A stretch of DNA of 64,000 nt from Cinnamomum chago (Eukaryota; Streptophyta; Magnoliopsida; Laurales; Lauraceae), in NCBI GenBank assembly GCA_038049695.1, contig CP142453.1, positions 115,918,001 through 115,982,000 on the forward strand. The letters run 5' to 3'. The notes beneath the pieces are model-generated. The model searched no databases. It worked only from the letters and a program-made list of their open reading frames with translations, and was not told the origin of the DNA. Below are positions 1 to 10,343 of this stretch, in pieces; the first letter of the stretch is position 1, and each line of letters begins with the position of its first letter. A program made the translations under genes and the position numbers.

Positions 1-1486
1 ATAGTGGTGTTATTTGCAATTAACTGTGGGCCCGGATTGCACATGAGATGTGGGGTCGCGGTGTTATAGTTGGAGTTAGCTTTCTATGGAATCCCTAATA
101 GTCCCCACGCTAGCCCAAGATATTAAGATACTAATCCTAAATGAACTCAAAAAGGAAGGAATTAGAAAGTTACTATTTCTATTTGAAGTAGGACTTCTAA
201 TAGTAGTAATAGTAAGTTACTAATTGTTGTGGAAGTGGGACTTCTATAGTAATTAGAAAAACGAGGAATTTACTAATTTGTAATGAGAGTTGGACTACTA
301 TTTCAAATAAGAAAAGAGGAGTCTTGAAAGGGCTATAAAAGAGACCAAAAGGGGGCTGGACGTCCAGCATTGGAATTCACGCCCAGCCCCCTATTTTGTG
401 CAATTGTTGCATATCTCTCTCTCTCCTTTCTTTCTCTTCTAGTTCCTTGGAGTTTCTAGTTTGGTTTTCTCTTGAAGTTTCCACCAATCTTCTTGAGAAA
501 AGATATCTGATAGTGGGTCATAGCATGGAAGACAATAAGGTCTTGAAGATCCTAATTTGCTTTAAAAAGAGTTCTTGTTCAACCTAATTGTTTTCTTCTC
601 CTTTAGAGCACTACCGGGCTCCAAAGGTATAATCTGCTTCTCTATTTGTTGTGGATTATTTTGGTTGCATGGTGTTGCTGATTTCTATCTTTTAGATAGA
701 GTTTACTGCTATATATGATTGATGAGAATGAGGGATTGCATCCTGGATATGGTTTATAGCCTTATGGGTACTTGATCCCTGAGTTAAGTGGGTCAAAAGT
801 TTTGAAAATCTATCCACGAGGCCCACCTATTTCCAACAATAGTTTAGGAATGTACGGCTATATTTGCTTACTGCTGGAATACAAGAATAAAAGTGTAATT
901 TCTTCCTAAAGCAGCTGTTCTCATGTCAGTTGAGAAATCTTTTCTCATGATGTAATCCTTGTATTAATAAAGCTTTGACAATTTCTACTAAACAGAAAAA
1001 GAAAGAAAATTTAAAAGAGAATAACAGATAAGCTAAGTAAAAAAGAAAAACAGACAACTTTACGTTGTCTCCCAAGTGCAACATTGAAATATGCCCAACA
1101 TTTTGACATGAAAAGGTTCTGAAAAATATTTCAATGTAGACTGCATGCGGACAATAGCATTCATCTGTTCCTGGTGTTCCATTTTGTGTGATAGTACCTA
1201 TATCTAAAGTAAAATGCAGGTGATGTCTTTGTTCTGTATAATTTGCAAGTGGCTTCATTACCTTCTGCAGTTGCAGTTTCATTTTGTACACCTTACCAAG
1301 AAGTGCCAAACATTCCTTCATGCATATTTTACCTACCTTGGTATTGATTAATATCCATTTTGTTGAAGTTGGAGCTTTATCTGTAGTCACTGTTTCTAAA
1401 AATAACAGTATTCTACTTGGTCCATTTCTGGTATATTGTGTCATTGCTTTGAATAATACACAAATTGATTTCTTTTTTTATCTCAG
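1..1486. other. Upstream VAP27 intron sequence with an LTR-like or promoter-like remnant
   Basis: No exon is recognisable before 1487. The first 660 bases look like a retroelement LTR or an old promoter: an AT-rich stretch, a TATA-like box (TATAAAA, 334-340), a G+C-rich hairpin just downstream, then a CT-rich leader (about 411-440). I could not find matching TG...CA ends or a target duplication, so the element type is open. The part nearest the exon ends in a good polypyrimidine tract and acceptor (TTTTTTTATCTCAG, ending 1486). The earlier VAP27 exons, which encode the MSP domain, must lie left of the window. Confidence 0.45.
334..391 (+). promoter_or_regulatory. TATA-like box followed by two mutually exclusive hairpins
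   Basis: TATAAAA at 334-340 is followed by GGGGGCTGG (351-359), whose exact reverse complement CCAGCCCCC lies at 383-391. The 12-bp perfect palindrome CTGGACGTCCAG (356-367) overlaps the left arm, so the two folds compete. The region sits where a transcript would start if the TATA box were used. Function is unknown; it may be the R-region fold of an LTR. Confidence 0.35.
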
Positions 1487-1564
1487 GTGAAATCTAAAAT
1501 TTTAAGGCTAACTGAGGAGAAAAATTCTGCCATTCGGCAAAACAGTAAACTTCATCAGGAATTG
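1487..1564 (+). CDS. VAP27: VAP27-type vesicle-associated protein, penultimate exon (coiled coil)
   Basis: This 78-bp exon has 26 whole codons and contains LTEEKNSAIRQNSKLHQEL, the signature coiled coil of plant VAP27 proteins, which lies between the MSP domain and the C-terminal membrane anchor. It is bounded by an acceptor after a T-rich tract (AG ends 1486) and a GTGAGA donor at 1565. It joins in frame to the exon at 5401, giving a continuous QEL-ELLRRE junction. VAP27 proteins are tail-anchored ER proteins that bind FFAT-motif partners and link ER to plasma membrane and cytoskeleton; this is family knowledge. The MSP domain exons are outside the window. The exon has no stop or frameshift, so this is probably the working gene. 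Confidence 0.9.
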
Positions 1565-2147
1565 GTGAGAGGGCTTCTACTGAATTCCTTTTAAACATCT
1601 AATATATGTTGACTTGCTTGCCTACTCAAATTTTTTGTCTGTACATTGTCAGGAATGATTGGTTAAGGTTAATATTTTATGCTTGGAATCTATTTTTTTA
1701 CATTGCCGAACAATTTGTGTGTGTGAGTTTTTTTTTTTTTTTGCTAGCTTTAGCAGACACTTCTCTAAGAATGCTGATTTGGCTAGGGTGCTTGTTGGAG
1801 ACCATATTTTAGCTGTTGCCTTCTGTGTACAGTATCTTGTGTTCATGCAAATCTGTTGCTATGTCAAATTTATTCAGAATGTTCTCCCTTTTTTTTTTTT
1901 TTTTTGCACACGATCCTTCTGAATTGCACATGCCCACCAACTTTCGGTCAGATCCGAATTTACTAGATCGTTGGATTGACTATGTACCGATCCGAATGGA
2001 CAATCAACCATTAAACTTTTGTGGCCCAGATGGAGATAATAGAAATCACAGTTGGGGTTGATTTTTTGCAAAGAGGAGGGTCCCAGAGAGTTCTTGAAAT
2101 CCCCCTATCCCCATCCTCATGTTCCCACCACACTTTTGAGCTTACCT

Positions 2148-2171
2148 TATCCTAAGCTTGAGCTTAGGATA
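2148..2171. repeat. Perfect 11-bp inverted repeat with 2-base loop
   Basis: TATCCTAAGCT (2148-2158), loop TG, AGCTTAGGATA (2161-2171). This could be a cruciform or the core of a collapsed MITE. No target duplication was seen. Confidence 0.6.
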
Positions 2172-2460
2172 TATTTATGAGGAGGGCTACAAAATGCCCC
2201 TATTTCCAACGAATTAGGGAAGAGGGAGATTGCTGAGGTGGACTTTACGGTTATCCTAATCATTTTTATTTCCTACGTTTTCTCCATCTTTAAATGATTT
2301 AATTAATCTCCTTGAAACTATCTTATCTTCTCCTTAAAACTAGTTGTCTCCTATTATTTTGCTTGGCACATGTGAGTTGGCACTATCTCATTGGACAAAT
2401 CAAAAGGGGCAAAAACTCCCCTTTTTTAAATGGGAGTTTTTGAGAATCTCTCTCTCTCTC

Positions 2461-2475
2461 TATATATATATATAC

Positions 2476-2509
<34 letters not shown>
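2461..2509. repeat. TA dinucleotide microsatellite
   Basis: Alternating TA with two C interruptions (2475 and 2491), preceded by a CT dinucleotide run. Simple-sequence repeat inside the VAP27 intron. Confidence 0.9.
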
Positions 2510-2510
<1 letters not shown>

Positions 2511-3132
2511 TCCTCAAGTTGTCATCAAGGATGAGTTTCTTTTCCAAAGCAACTTTCATGGGGAAGGAGAGAACACTGCTATTCACGTCATGGTTCTGAA
2601 ATGCGGTGTTGAAGCCAGGCGCAAAACCGTTGTGTAATGGCTGATTTAGCAGCTTTTTTCCTTGTCCTTTCTTTTTTTGAAAAGAAATGTTAAAAAATTG
2701 TAGATTTACATGCTAGGACAGTTGTGAGATTACCAGAGAGGATAGAATTAGGATGTTGTGCACATAAGAAGGAACCTACAAATAGCTGCAATAAGAAAGG
2801 AAAATCATTTGAGATGAATTGTAATGTATACAGAAAAGTAGACCAGACTCACCAGAGACTGCACAGTTGTGGTGAATTGAAGGGTTATAAGTGCAGGAAG
2901 CTAGAAGGGGGAGACCAGAAGCACTTGGAATGAAGTATTGCAGAAGAACATGTTAGAATGCGCAGTTGAAGGGAGCATGGCTTTGATTAGTGCTGTGGAA
3001 AAGTAAGAGTTGTAGGTGATCCTTACTAGATGGCTATGTTGACTGAAAAGTTGATGATCCTTTCACTGAGATTTGTGGCTTCTTTGAGGGTAATGCTGGG
3101 TACTATTTTAGGATTTCCTCCTAGAGTTTTGT

Positions 3133-4083
3133 CTTCTGAGCATGGTTTTAAATCGCGGTATTGGTCGTGGTATCGGTTGGGACAAAAAACCAATATCATA
3201 TCGGTAACGGTTGTGGTTATCGGTCCGTCGCGGTGTGAAAATTTTTTCTTATCCAAAAACATTCGCAAAAATACCCAAAAAAACCAGAATATTAGAAAAT
3301 GCTGGAAAATAATATTTTTTTCCATTAGTACATACAATAAATCAAAATATCGGTCACCTTAAGTCATGAGTTCTGTCTGTGTCACTGACTCGCTGTCTTA
3401 TTATGATAAAATCCAAAAAAAATTGATATATTATAATTCAAATATTAAAAATTTTGAAAATAAAAGAATTAAAAAAAATCCAAAATCATGTGTATGAGTA
3501 GATCTATCATCTACACACTATTAATAAGCCATTAGTATTTAGTATCATAAATACTCCAACAATTATTTAACAAAAAAAAAAAAACCAGAAGATTTAAAAA
3601 AAAAAAAATTCTACACCCAAAATCATATATATGAGCATATATAGTATGAAAGTGTGTAGATCTATGAGAAGAACACAACTCAAACAAAAAAATGACATGT
3701 CAATGATCTTTTCATTCATTTCTATGTTTTATCTAAAAAAAAACAAAGAACACATAATAGTAAAAATAAGGGAGATAAGTTGATTTTCTCTTACCAAATA
3801 AAATGATTTCTTGAAGAAAGAGTGGTGGAAATATGGAAGAGAAGGAGCCAAGGAGGAGGGGCTGCTCTAAGGAGGTGAGGAAAAAGGAAGAAGATGAGGG
3901 AATGAGGGAAAAGAAAAAAAAAAAAAGGTTTATTCCACTCGGCTGATATATTGAAAATATCGGCCGATATATCCGCTAAACCGATATTTTGGGGATATTT
4001 TGGTGTCCAATACCGGATATCTCACCAAAATATCGGATCGATACCGGTTCATATCGGCCGATATTTTAAACCATGCTTCTGAG
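3133..4083. mobile_element. hAT-like non-autonomous element, 935 bp, with 8-bp target duplication
   Basis: The element runs 3141-4075. It begins CATGGTTTTAAAT and ends ATATTTTAAACCATG, an imperfect terminal inverted repeat. It is flanked on both sides by the exact 8-mer CTTCTGAG (3133-3140 and 4076-4083). The 8-bp duplication fits the hAT superfamily. The right end is packed with ATATCGG and CCGATAT motifs in both orientations, and the left end has CGGTAT and ATCGGT motifs; such clustered subterminal motifs usually bind transposase. The interior is A-rich with no transposase frame. It sits inside the VAP27 last intron. Confidence 0.85.
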
Positions 4084-4652
4084 AGTAGCATAACTAATGC
4101 CTTAATAATCATTTAACAATGAATGTAGTTATATTGTAGAACCCGTCAAGACATGAATTGTTTCCTGTAGTTACTGTACTTATATAGTAGACCTGCCAAG
4201 ACAACCCTCAATAGATTGGATAAGGCTATGATGGCGATGTTAAAAAAAATGATAAAAGATTAGCCTTTGCTCATAATGGATTTTTAGTGTGTTTGCCTTT
4301 ATAAATGCTTAAATCATAATATAATGATCCATATAATATAGTTTTAGTATAGTCAATTGAAAGTAATCCATTAATGTGCCGACCCTAGATGAGTATTTGT
4401 TGTTGTTGTTGTTGATGATGATGGAAGTAAATCACCTATGTCAAATTCTCATCGGCTTAAGATATGTACAAACAAAGTCTAGATACATGCAGGTTCCCAA
4501 AGATTGTTTTAAAAATCAGGGTTTTAAAGACTGGCTTTTCAAGAAACCAATACAGAGTACCATTCAAGGGTGAAAAAACCCAATACAGAGTATCGGTGTG
4601 ATATCCAAATTCACACAATTACGCCTTTATTCGATCATATTGCAGATACGCC

Positions 4653-4682
4653 TTTATTATTATTATTATTATTATTATTATA
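4653..4682. repeat. TTA trinucleotide microsatellite
   Basis: About ten TTA units in the VAP27 last intron. A shorter TTG/ATG trinucleotide run lies at about 4398-4422. Confidence 0.9.
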
Positions 4683-4708
4683 ACTTGCAAGAGAATCATA
4701 CTAATATG

Positions 4709-5217
4709 GTTGATATCAAGGTTTTTAAAACTAACAACTCGGCAGCCAACTTGGTCCCCCTTGAGTCGAGTTGATTCATTCAAGGTCCATGGTACTCGGC
4801 GCAAATATAGTCCTGCCTTCGAGCCTAAAAACGCTTATAGGATTTTTCAAAATGATATATAAATCTTTAAGAAAATATAAAATGGTGTCGTATGAATTAT
4901 GATTCTAAAATTTTAAGTTGTGTTTTAACCATTACGGATGAGTTCAAGTAGTATTAAGTGGCCACATTTTGTTTTTTACCGAGTCGAATGAATACTACCT
5001 CCAATCTTTGAATGCTATTCTTTCAAAAAAAATAAATGTTATTGAAATCTTTCAAATTCACCTTGCAAAAGGACCCCTGAAACTCCTGCTTCTTGTCACA
5101 ACATGAAATTGAAGAGAAATATTAATCTTGCCCTTTTCCCATCGAAATCAGTGAGGCAACTCAGGATGCAGCTCGACTTGGTAGGTACCGACTGATTTTT
5201 AAAACAATGGTTGATAT
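4709..5217. mobile_element. hAT-like MITE, 493 bp, with 8-bp target duplication
   Basis: The element spans 4717-5209. It starts CAAGGTTTTTAAAA and its right end reads CATTGTTTTAAAA on the other strand. The 8-mer GTTGATAT flanks both sides (4709-4716 and 5210-5217); identity extends to 11 bases (ATGGTTGATAT), partly because of the element's own end. Internal ACTCGG and GAGTCGA motifs are enriched near both ends. No coding capacity. It lies within 200 bp of the last VAP27 exon and its right flank marks the left edge of the segmental duplication. Confidence 0.75.
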
Positions 5218-5400
5218 GTGATATGTATCGCCATATTGCTTCGCTTTCCTGCCCTGCCAATACGTAGACAATCAGATTACTCGGAATCTATAATCTTGGA
5301 TCTCAAAGATGTGTGTTGAAATGAGAATTTTTTGTGTTTGTGTATTTTTATGTTTTATTGCTTCATTGCTAATTATTTTTCCTTGGTTACTACTGTTTAG

Positions 5401-5511
5401 GAATTGTTGAGGCGAGAAGTCAGTACACGGCGTGGTGGTGGTTTCTCCTTCTTGTTCATGGTGCTTGTTGCCTTTCTGGGAATCCTCATGGGGTATCTAA
5501 TGAGGACATGA
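5401..5511 (+). CDS. VAP27: VAP27-type vesicle-associated protein, last exon (transmembrane anchor)
   Basis: The exon begins after the CTGTTTAG acceptor with ELLRREVSTRRGGG, finishing the coiled coil and a basic linker, then a hydrophobic tail-anchor segment FMVLVAFLGILMGYLMRT and a TGA stop at 5509-5511. The pattern (coiled coil, basic residues, one C-terminal membrane segment, very short lumenal tail) is the plant VAP27 C-terminus that inserts post-translationally into the ER. It joins in frame to the exon at 1487-1564. The following 240 bases, T-rich with runs of CTT, are the probable 3' UTR. A second copy of this exon lies at 52825-52932. Confidence 0.9.
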   Translation, partial: ELLRREVSTRRGGGFSFLFMVLVAFLGILMGYLMRT

Positions 5512-5934
5512 CAAGAAGCTGCCGCGGGGTGTGTCTTGCATCTTTTTCCTTCTTTTCTTTCCCTTCTTCCTCCTCTATCTCATGTCCCACCTTTCAAACG
5601 GTGAAACTGTTTGACTTGGTTATTTTGTTGCTATTGTTGAGAGTCAGTGGCATGAAGAAAGAAGACATTTTTTTTTCTTGGGGCTTTGATGAGTTTGGAA
5701 TTGGGAATTGTTTTGCAGGAATGGGAAGTGATTAGTATAATGCCTTTGTTTTGGTAAACATATAATGGCTTTTCTTGAAGGTTCCTATTAGCAAACTCAT
5801 GATCGTTATTTGAGTCAGAAAAATGTTATGCCTTTTCAATTTAGTTTTCAGTTGGAAAATAAACCACAATAGAATATTTGCCTATCTTGATTGTCTGACT
5901 AAAGAAAAGAAATGAGACTTGATTCTGATTTCCT

Positions 5935-5973
5935 GGTTGATATGTGATATGTATCGCCATATTTGCCTATCTT
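5935..5973 (+). other. Templated filler DNA at a 1.1-kb deletion junction
   Basis: Where copy 1 lacks 1.09 kb relative to copy 2, it carries a short insert made of two local copies. Bases 5935-5963 repeat 5209-5237 exactly (29 bp). The overlapping 5959-5973 repeat 5874-5888 exactly (15 bp). This is the signature of end joining with template switching during repair. Confidence 0.85.
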
Positions 5974-6091
5974 CTTCTCCTACAAGGAGACAACAAGTGC
6001 ATTTAAATTCTATACGGCCACGTGGGCACACCTTTGATCAATGCAACTCCTTTGATGCTCATATCATCTCACGATCTGATATCAGACTTAA

Positions 6092-6188
6092 TTTTGCATT
6101 CACTCACCATTTGATTGAGTCTCAAAAACATCTATTTTGCATTCATTGAATCCTCACTCACCATTGGATTGAGTCTCAAAAACATCTA
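6092..6188 (+). repeat. Short tandem duplication private to copy 1
   Basis: Both units start TTTTGCATTCA and end CTCAAAAACATCTA: 6092-6134 and 6135-6188, the second with an 11-base insertion. Copy 2 has a single unit at about 54563-54617. Confidence 0.8.
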
Positions 6189-7159
6189 CGGATAAGGTGC
6201 CATTAAACTTCAACGCTATTAAATTAAGATGAAAGATAATATGGTGGGACTAACTATATAGCTCTCTCATCCATAAGGAGACTTTTCTATCTTTCCTCCT
6301 CCCACATATTGTCATCGCATTATTTTAGAACCTGCTTTCATTTGATGACCCAAATTCCCGTTTATGGTCATCACATTAATTTGGAACCTACCTTGCGACC
6401 CATGACGCCCACCCTTCAAGTTAAACCTGCCAGCCCACCCACTTGAAAGCGAGAGGTTTATGGATGATGCAGTCTTGGAAAATTGAAACTCGAAAACCAA
6501 ACACACTCACCGTTGAGTTGTCTTGGCTCTTTAGGGCATGTTTGGCATCGTCATTCTTATAATGAACAAATAAAATCTTCTTTGGGGGGGGCATTTTGTG
6601 AGGGATAATTGAGAGAGAGGACAGATTTTTATAGAAGTGCACAAATAGATAGAAAGTGTGTGCCAAATAAGTTTTTCTTCTTTTATTTTTGAAAAAAAAA
6701 AAAAATCTCCTTGTGATGCCAAAAAGACCTTGGTTTACACATGCCCAGGGATCCCTTGGCGCTCAAGTTTTAGTGTTGCTCCTAGACCAATTGCCCCACA
6801 AGTAGGAAAATTTGGTAGACTAAATTGTCTTATGAACTTGATTTTTAAGGTTGACAGTATCTTAAAGCCCTCTTGTTTTTTTAAAGAGCCAATCTCAAAT
6901 TTCTGTCATGCATCCTATTTTGAGAGAGAGAAGCATCCAAAACAATGTCGAGAGAATCAATGACAACTCTGACGCCAGATTCAATGACACATGCCAGTGA
7001 TTTGCCTATGTCACACTGGCTTCTCTACCAGGAAGCAACTGCTATTAAGGACAGTGCCTATCCAAGAATTCATAGGGGAAATCCTTGTTTCCTTGCGGAT
7101 TATGAAGACCACCTCTATCATCACCCTTTCATCCTAAATAACAGAAATGGTTGTTGATT

Positions 7160-7544
7160 TGTTACAGTCCTAAATAGTTACAGGCTTGATTTGATGCATT
7201 CCATCAATCATGGGGCCCTTAGCAAGTTGTCTAGGTACATAAAATTTGGTCTAAGAGCCAGCCTTCGATGTGTCTCAAGTCAAGTCCCGAAAAGGACTAC
7301 ATAGGGTAGAGTGAGAGCCGTTTGAAAAAAAAAAAAAAACAAACAAAAAGAGAAAAAGGCTACATACGGCTAAAGTGAGATATGCCGCGGATAGGGCTAC
7401 CTAGAGTGTGAGCCACCTCAAGAGGGAAAAAAGAGCTACCTACTGCCAAAGTGATAGTCATCGAGGACGTCAGTTGTGGAAGCATGGTGGTCTGTTATGG
7501 CCCTATATGGCTATATGGCTTAATTTCATGTGTTTCATTAGTCA
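7160..7544 (+). mobile_element. TRIM element, copy 1, 3' LTR truncated
   Basis: The 5' LTR is 7160-7244 (starts TGTTACAG, ends ACATAAAA). It is followed by a degenerate primer-binding site (TGGTCTAAGAGCC, 7247-7259), an A-rich non-coding interior, and the start of the 3' LTR at 7493 (TGTTATGG). The 3' LTR is cut at 7544 by the duplication breakpoint. See the intact copy at 55638-56049. Confidence 0.75.
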
Positions 7545-7834
7545 AGACCAAAAGTCGAGATTATATTGATTTTTCACAGTAGGATTTAATCAAGTGTGGA
7601 CCCCACCCTATGTGTTCACTTCTTACTCACTAACTATTTCCTATTTGTTAAACTTACTTTACCAATGATGTGAAGTAAATGGTTAATTCAAGAGACAATA
7701 AAAAGAAACGGATCACATCGAACGATACTAAATTTCAAAAACCACATGTTCCTTCTGAAAAATAAAAATATGTTAAAAATATATTCTTTCGTGCCACTAA
7801 ATGACAAAAAAAAAAAAAAAGAGTTGTATATGGG
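7545..7834. other. Unassigned intergenic sequence
   Basis: AT-rich sequence after the duplication breakpoint. It has short A runs and no recognisable gene, repeat or RNA. Confidence 0.5.
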
Positions 7835-8710
7835 ACGGGCTGCACTGGGCTGAGGAATGTACATGCTCGGCCAAAGTTCTAAATTAGAAGCCTGACGCCT
7901 GCCCAAGCCCAGGACGGGCCAGAAGTTGCTTGTCCAAGACCGGTCCGCCTGGAATTGATGAAGCCCAAGCATAGCCTGAGTTTAACTTATATAATAACAA
8001 AAAAAAAAAAAAAAAATTCATCTAACATCCTAGGTTGTAGCTCAACTAGTCATGTCATATCACCGTATCTGAGAGGTCATCTGTTTGAGTGCGCCCCCCC
8101 CCCCCCCCCCCCTACCCTATAATTATTTGTGTGTTTAGGCTGGGCTTGGCTTCGGACTCTCTCCAATTGAGTCCTAGAGTGACGCATCTATTAAACGGGC
8201 CAAATAAAAAATCGAAGCCTAGCCCAAGTGGGCCAATCTAGGTTGGGTAAAGTGAATGTACCACACGGGCGAATTATCATGATTTGATATTATTGCATTT
8301 AAATGTTAACTAGACGTGCCCATCCATCATTGTGTGGAGCCGACCCCTGACCCATGATCTGACCCAGATTCCGAATCTCAACCACCGAGTTCAAATAAAA
8401 AAATTCTAGGCACAACCCATCTATTATAACCTAAACCCCATGCCCGACCCAATGCAGTCCGGCCCTGTCCACGATCACCCTTATAAAAAGAAAAAAAACT
8501 CTTCTTACAATAAAAATTCAAAGAGCGACTCTCTCGCCTTTTGACTACTTTTGTTATCTCTTTGCATTTAACCATTCACTTTACTTCACTGGTAAAGTAA
8601 ATTGACCAAACAAGCAATTTACTGTGTGATTTGATAGTATTGAATTTAAACGTTATTTATACATGCCCATCCATCATTGTGTGGACCAAAGCCCCGACCC
8701 GTGACCCTAC
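7835..8710 (+). repeat. GGGCC-rich dispersed unit 1 with SINE-like segment
   Basis: This block shares most of its sequence with 9350-10017: a proximal part full of GGGC and GCCC motifs, a tRNA-like segment, and a distal part (8365-8630 matching 9655-9915). An internal direct repeat (8277-8360 and about 8630-8705, both with CCCATCCATCATTGTGTGGA) shows a roughly 353-bp tandem duplication in this unit. Unit 2 lacks about 205 bases found here at 8160-8365. Probably non-autonomous transposon material; no coding potential. Confidence 0.65.
8094..8112 (+). repeat. Poly-C run of 19 bases
   Basis: Nineteen consecutive C residues immediately after the B-box-like part of the SINE-like segment of unit 1. 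The equivalent place in unit 2 has only six C (9595-9600), so the run has expanded. Confidence 0.95.
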
Positions 8711-8749
8711 CAAGATGTAAAAAAAAGGCAAAATATAAGAGAAATCCGT

Positions 8750-8875
8750 TTGTAGGTTTTCCTCTACTTAAAGGGAAGGAAATCTTGCAAATACATAATT
8801 TTCGCCGTATACATCAATGGTATGGCTGTTAATGCAGGTTTTCCTCCTCTCAGATTGGAGGAAAACTTGCAAGTG
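8750..8875. repeat. Imperfect inverted repeats around AGGTTTTCCTC
   Basis: GCAGGTTTTCCTCC (8835-8848) is matched by GGAGGAAAACTTGC (8858-8871) with one mismatch. A diverged version of the same hairpin lies at about 8752-8790. A single arm reappears at about 10064-10079. Likely a small decayed hairpin element. 8876-9350 otherwise holds AT-rich sequence and an AT microsatellite (9172-9195). Confidence 0.5.
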
Positions 8876-9349
8876 CAACTTTACCACCCATACAAGCAGC
8901 GGTAACACTGCGTGGGTGCCCAAATCCATTCAAAGTAGGCATTTCCATTTCCTTTAACATAAAACTAGCAACACACTTAAATTTAATATTTTCTTAAATT
9001 TTTATTATTAGATAAATAAATTTAATAAAATAATTTATTACTTTGGAAAGTGGCTTGGGTTATCCCAAAAGTTCGTTTTCATGGAAAAAAAAGGCAATGG
9101 AGAAATAAATAAAGAAATTTTTTTCTTAACAGGGCAAAGTAATGTGCAACATGAGCACAAAAAATAAAAGAATATATATATATATGTATATATATAGTAA
9201 CAGAGGGTGTCTACTTTACTTTGGACCCCACCTTAATTACCCAAAGGACTCGAATCCCAAAAATCCAAGTATAAACCATTTTGGACTCCATAAACACTGA
9301 CTTTTAGGTGCAATTTCTCATGCCACTGAATGACAAGAAAAACTTTAGT

Positions 9350-10017
9350 TGTTCATGGACCAGGCTGGGCTAGGATGAGGAATGTCCAAAACTGCCCGAC
9401 TTCTAAACTAAAAATCTAAGCCTAGCCCAAGGTTGAGTGTTGCTGGCCTAAGCCTAGCACACATGGGAATGATGAAGCCCGAGCCCGACCCTTGTTGGAC
9501 TTATAGAACGAAAAAAGTGAGTTTCTTACCATATCCTTGGCTAGCCCAGCTGGTCTGGTCATATCACCTTCTGTGAGAGGTCATGGATTTGAGTCCCCCC
9601 ATTACTACTCCCTCTCTTACAATTATATATGTATATTTGGGCCGGGCAAGGATTCCGAATCTCAACCACTGAGTCTAAATAAAAAAATCTATGCACAGCC
9701 CATCTATTATAGCATAAACCCCATGCCAGACCCAACACAAGCCGACCCTATCCATGAGCACCCTTATGAAAAAACTCTTCTTAAAATAAATATTCAAAGA
9801 GCTACTCTTTCACCTTTTGATTTTGCCAAACTTTCACTTTTGTTCTCTCTTTGCATTTAACAATTCACTTTACTTCACCGGTAAAGGAAATTGACCAAAC
9901 AATTAATTTACTATGTATTTATCGTGATTTAATAGTATTGTGTTTAAACATTAATCATACAATCCCATCCATCATTGTGTGGACCAAAGCCCCGACCGGT
10001 GATCCGACTAAGATGTG
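9350..10017 (+). repeat. GGGCC-rich dispersed unit 2 with SINE-like segment
   Basis: Second copy of the 7835-8710 unit. The tRNA-like part is clearer here: an A-box-like TAGCCCAGCTGG (9542-9553) and a B-box-like GATTTGAGTCC (9586-9596) at tRNA-like spacing. Because both units also share long flanks, the tRNA-like segment is now part of a larger repeat rather than an isolated SINE insertion. Confidence 0.6.
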
Positions 10018-10343
10018 AAAAAAGGGCAAAAAAAAGAAAAAGAAATGAAGAACCAATTTGCAAGTTTTCCTCCACTTTTTGGTGAACCTTAATGTTCCCT
10101 ATAATCAAAATCTATCTGGGATAGAAATCAAACATGAGTACCAAGTACCAATCGTACAATAACAAAACATATTAGTCATCTAGTTCCTCTCTAGAAGTGC
10201 TTTTGTTGGCTTTTGGCATTAGCTTCTTCATAGAGGACCTTTGGTTAGCTCATGCTTATCCAATGCCATTGACATTTTTGGGCACGTCATTCACAATTTA
10301 GTAATACATGCATTCTGAAGTGGTGAAGTGGTTGTGGCTTTTG
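10018..10343. other. Unassigned intergenic sequence
   Basis: AT-rich stretch with no recognisable gene, repeat family or RNA. Confidence 0.5.

Larger units (their letters stand above)
1565..5400 (+). other. VAP27: Last intron of the VAP27 gene (3.8 kb)
   Basis: The intron starts with GTGAGA at 1565 and ends with CTGTTTAG at 5400. It is enlarged by a TA microsatellite and two hAT-like MITEs listed separately. The remainder (1566-2147, 2172-2460, 2510-3132, 4084-4708) is AT-rich sequence with homopolymer T and A runs and no recognisable exon or RNA. A palindrome lies at 2148-2171. Confidence 0.8.
5216..7544 (+). repeat. Segmental duplication, copy 1
   Basis: This block matches 52641 to about 56015 over its whole length in the same orientation. 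It includes the end of the VAP27 intron, the last exon, the 3' flank and most of a TRIM element. Copy 1 lacks about 1.09 kb present in copy 2 (53350-54449) and about 100 bases present at 55214-55310. It carries a private 43-54 bp tandem duplication at 6092-6188. Homology stops inside the 3' LTR of the TRIM at 7544. By eye the copies differ by scattered substitutions and small indels. No gene other than the VAP27 exon is visible between 5512 and 7159. Confidence 0.9.

Noticed and set aside
926-1444. 172-codon minus-strand open frame
   Set aside because: Opposite the VAP27 intron, low-complexity C-terminus, no domain, and bounded by T/A-rich intronic sequence. Treated as chance.
8030-8100. A functional tRNA gene
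   Set aside because: Only box-like motifs are present; no acceptor-stem pairing or complete cloverleaf could be traced by eye in either unit.
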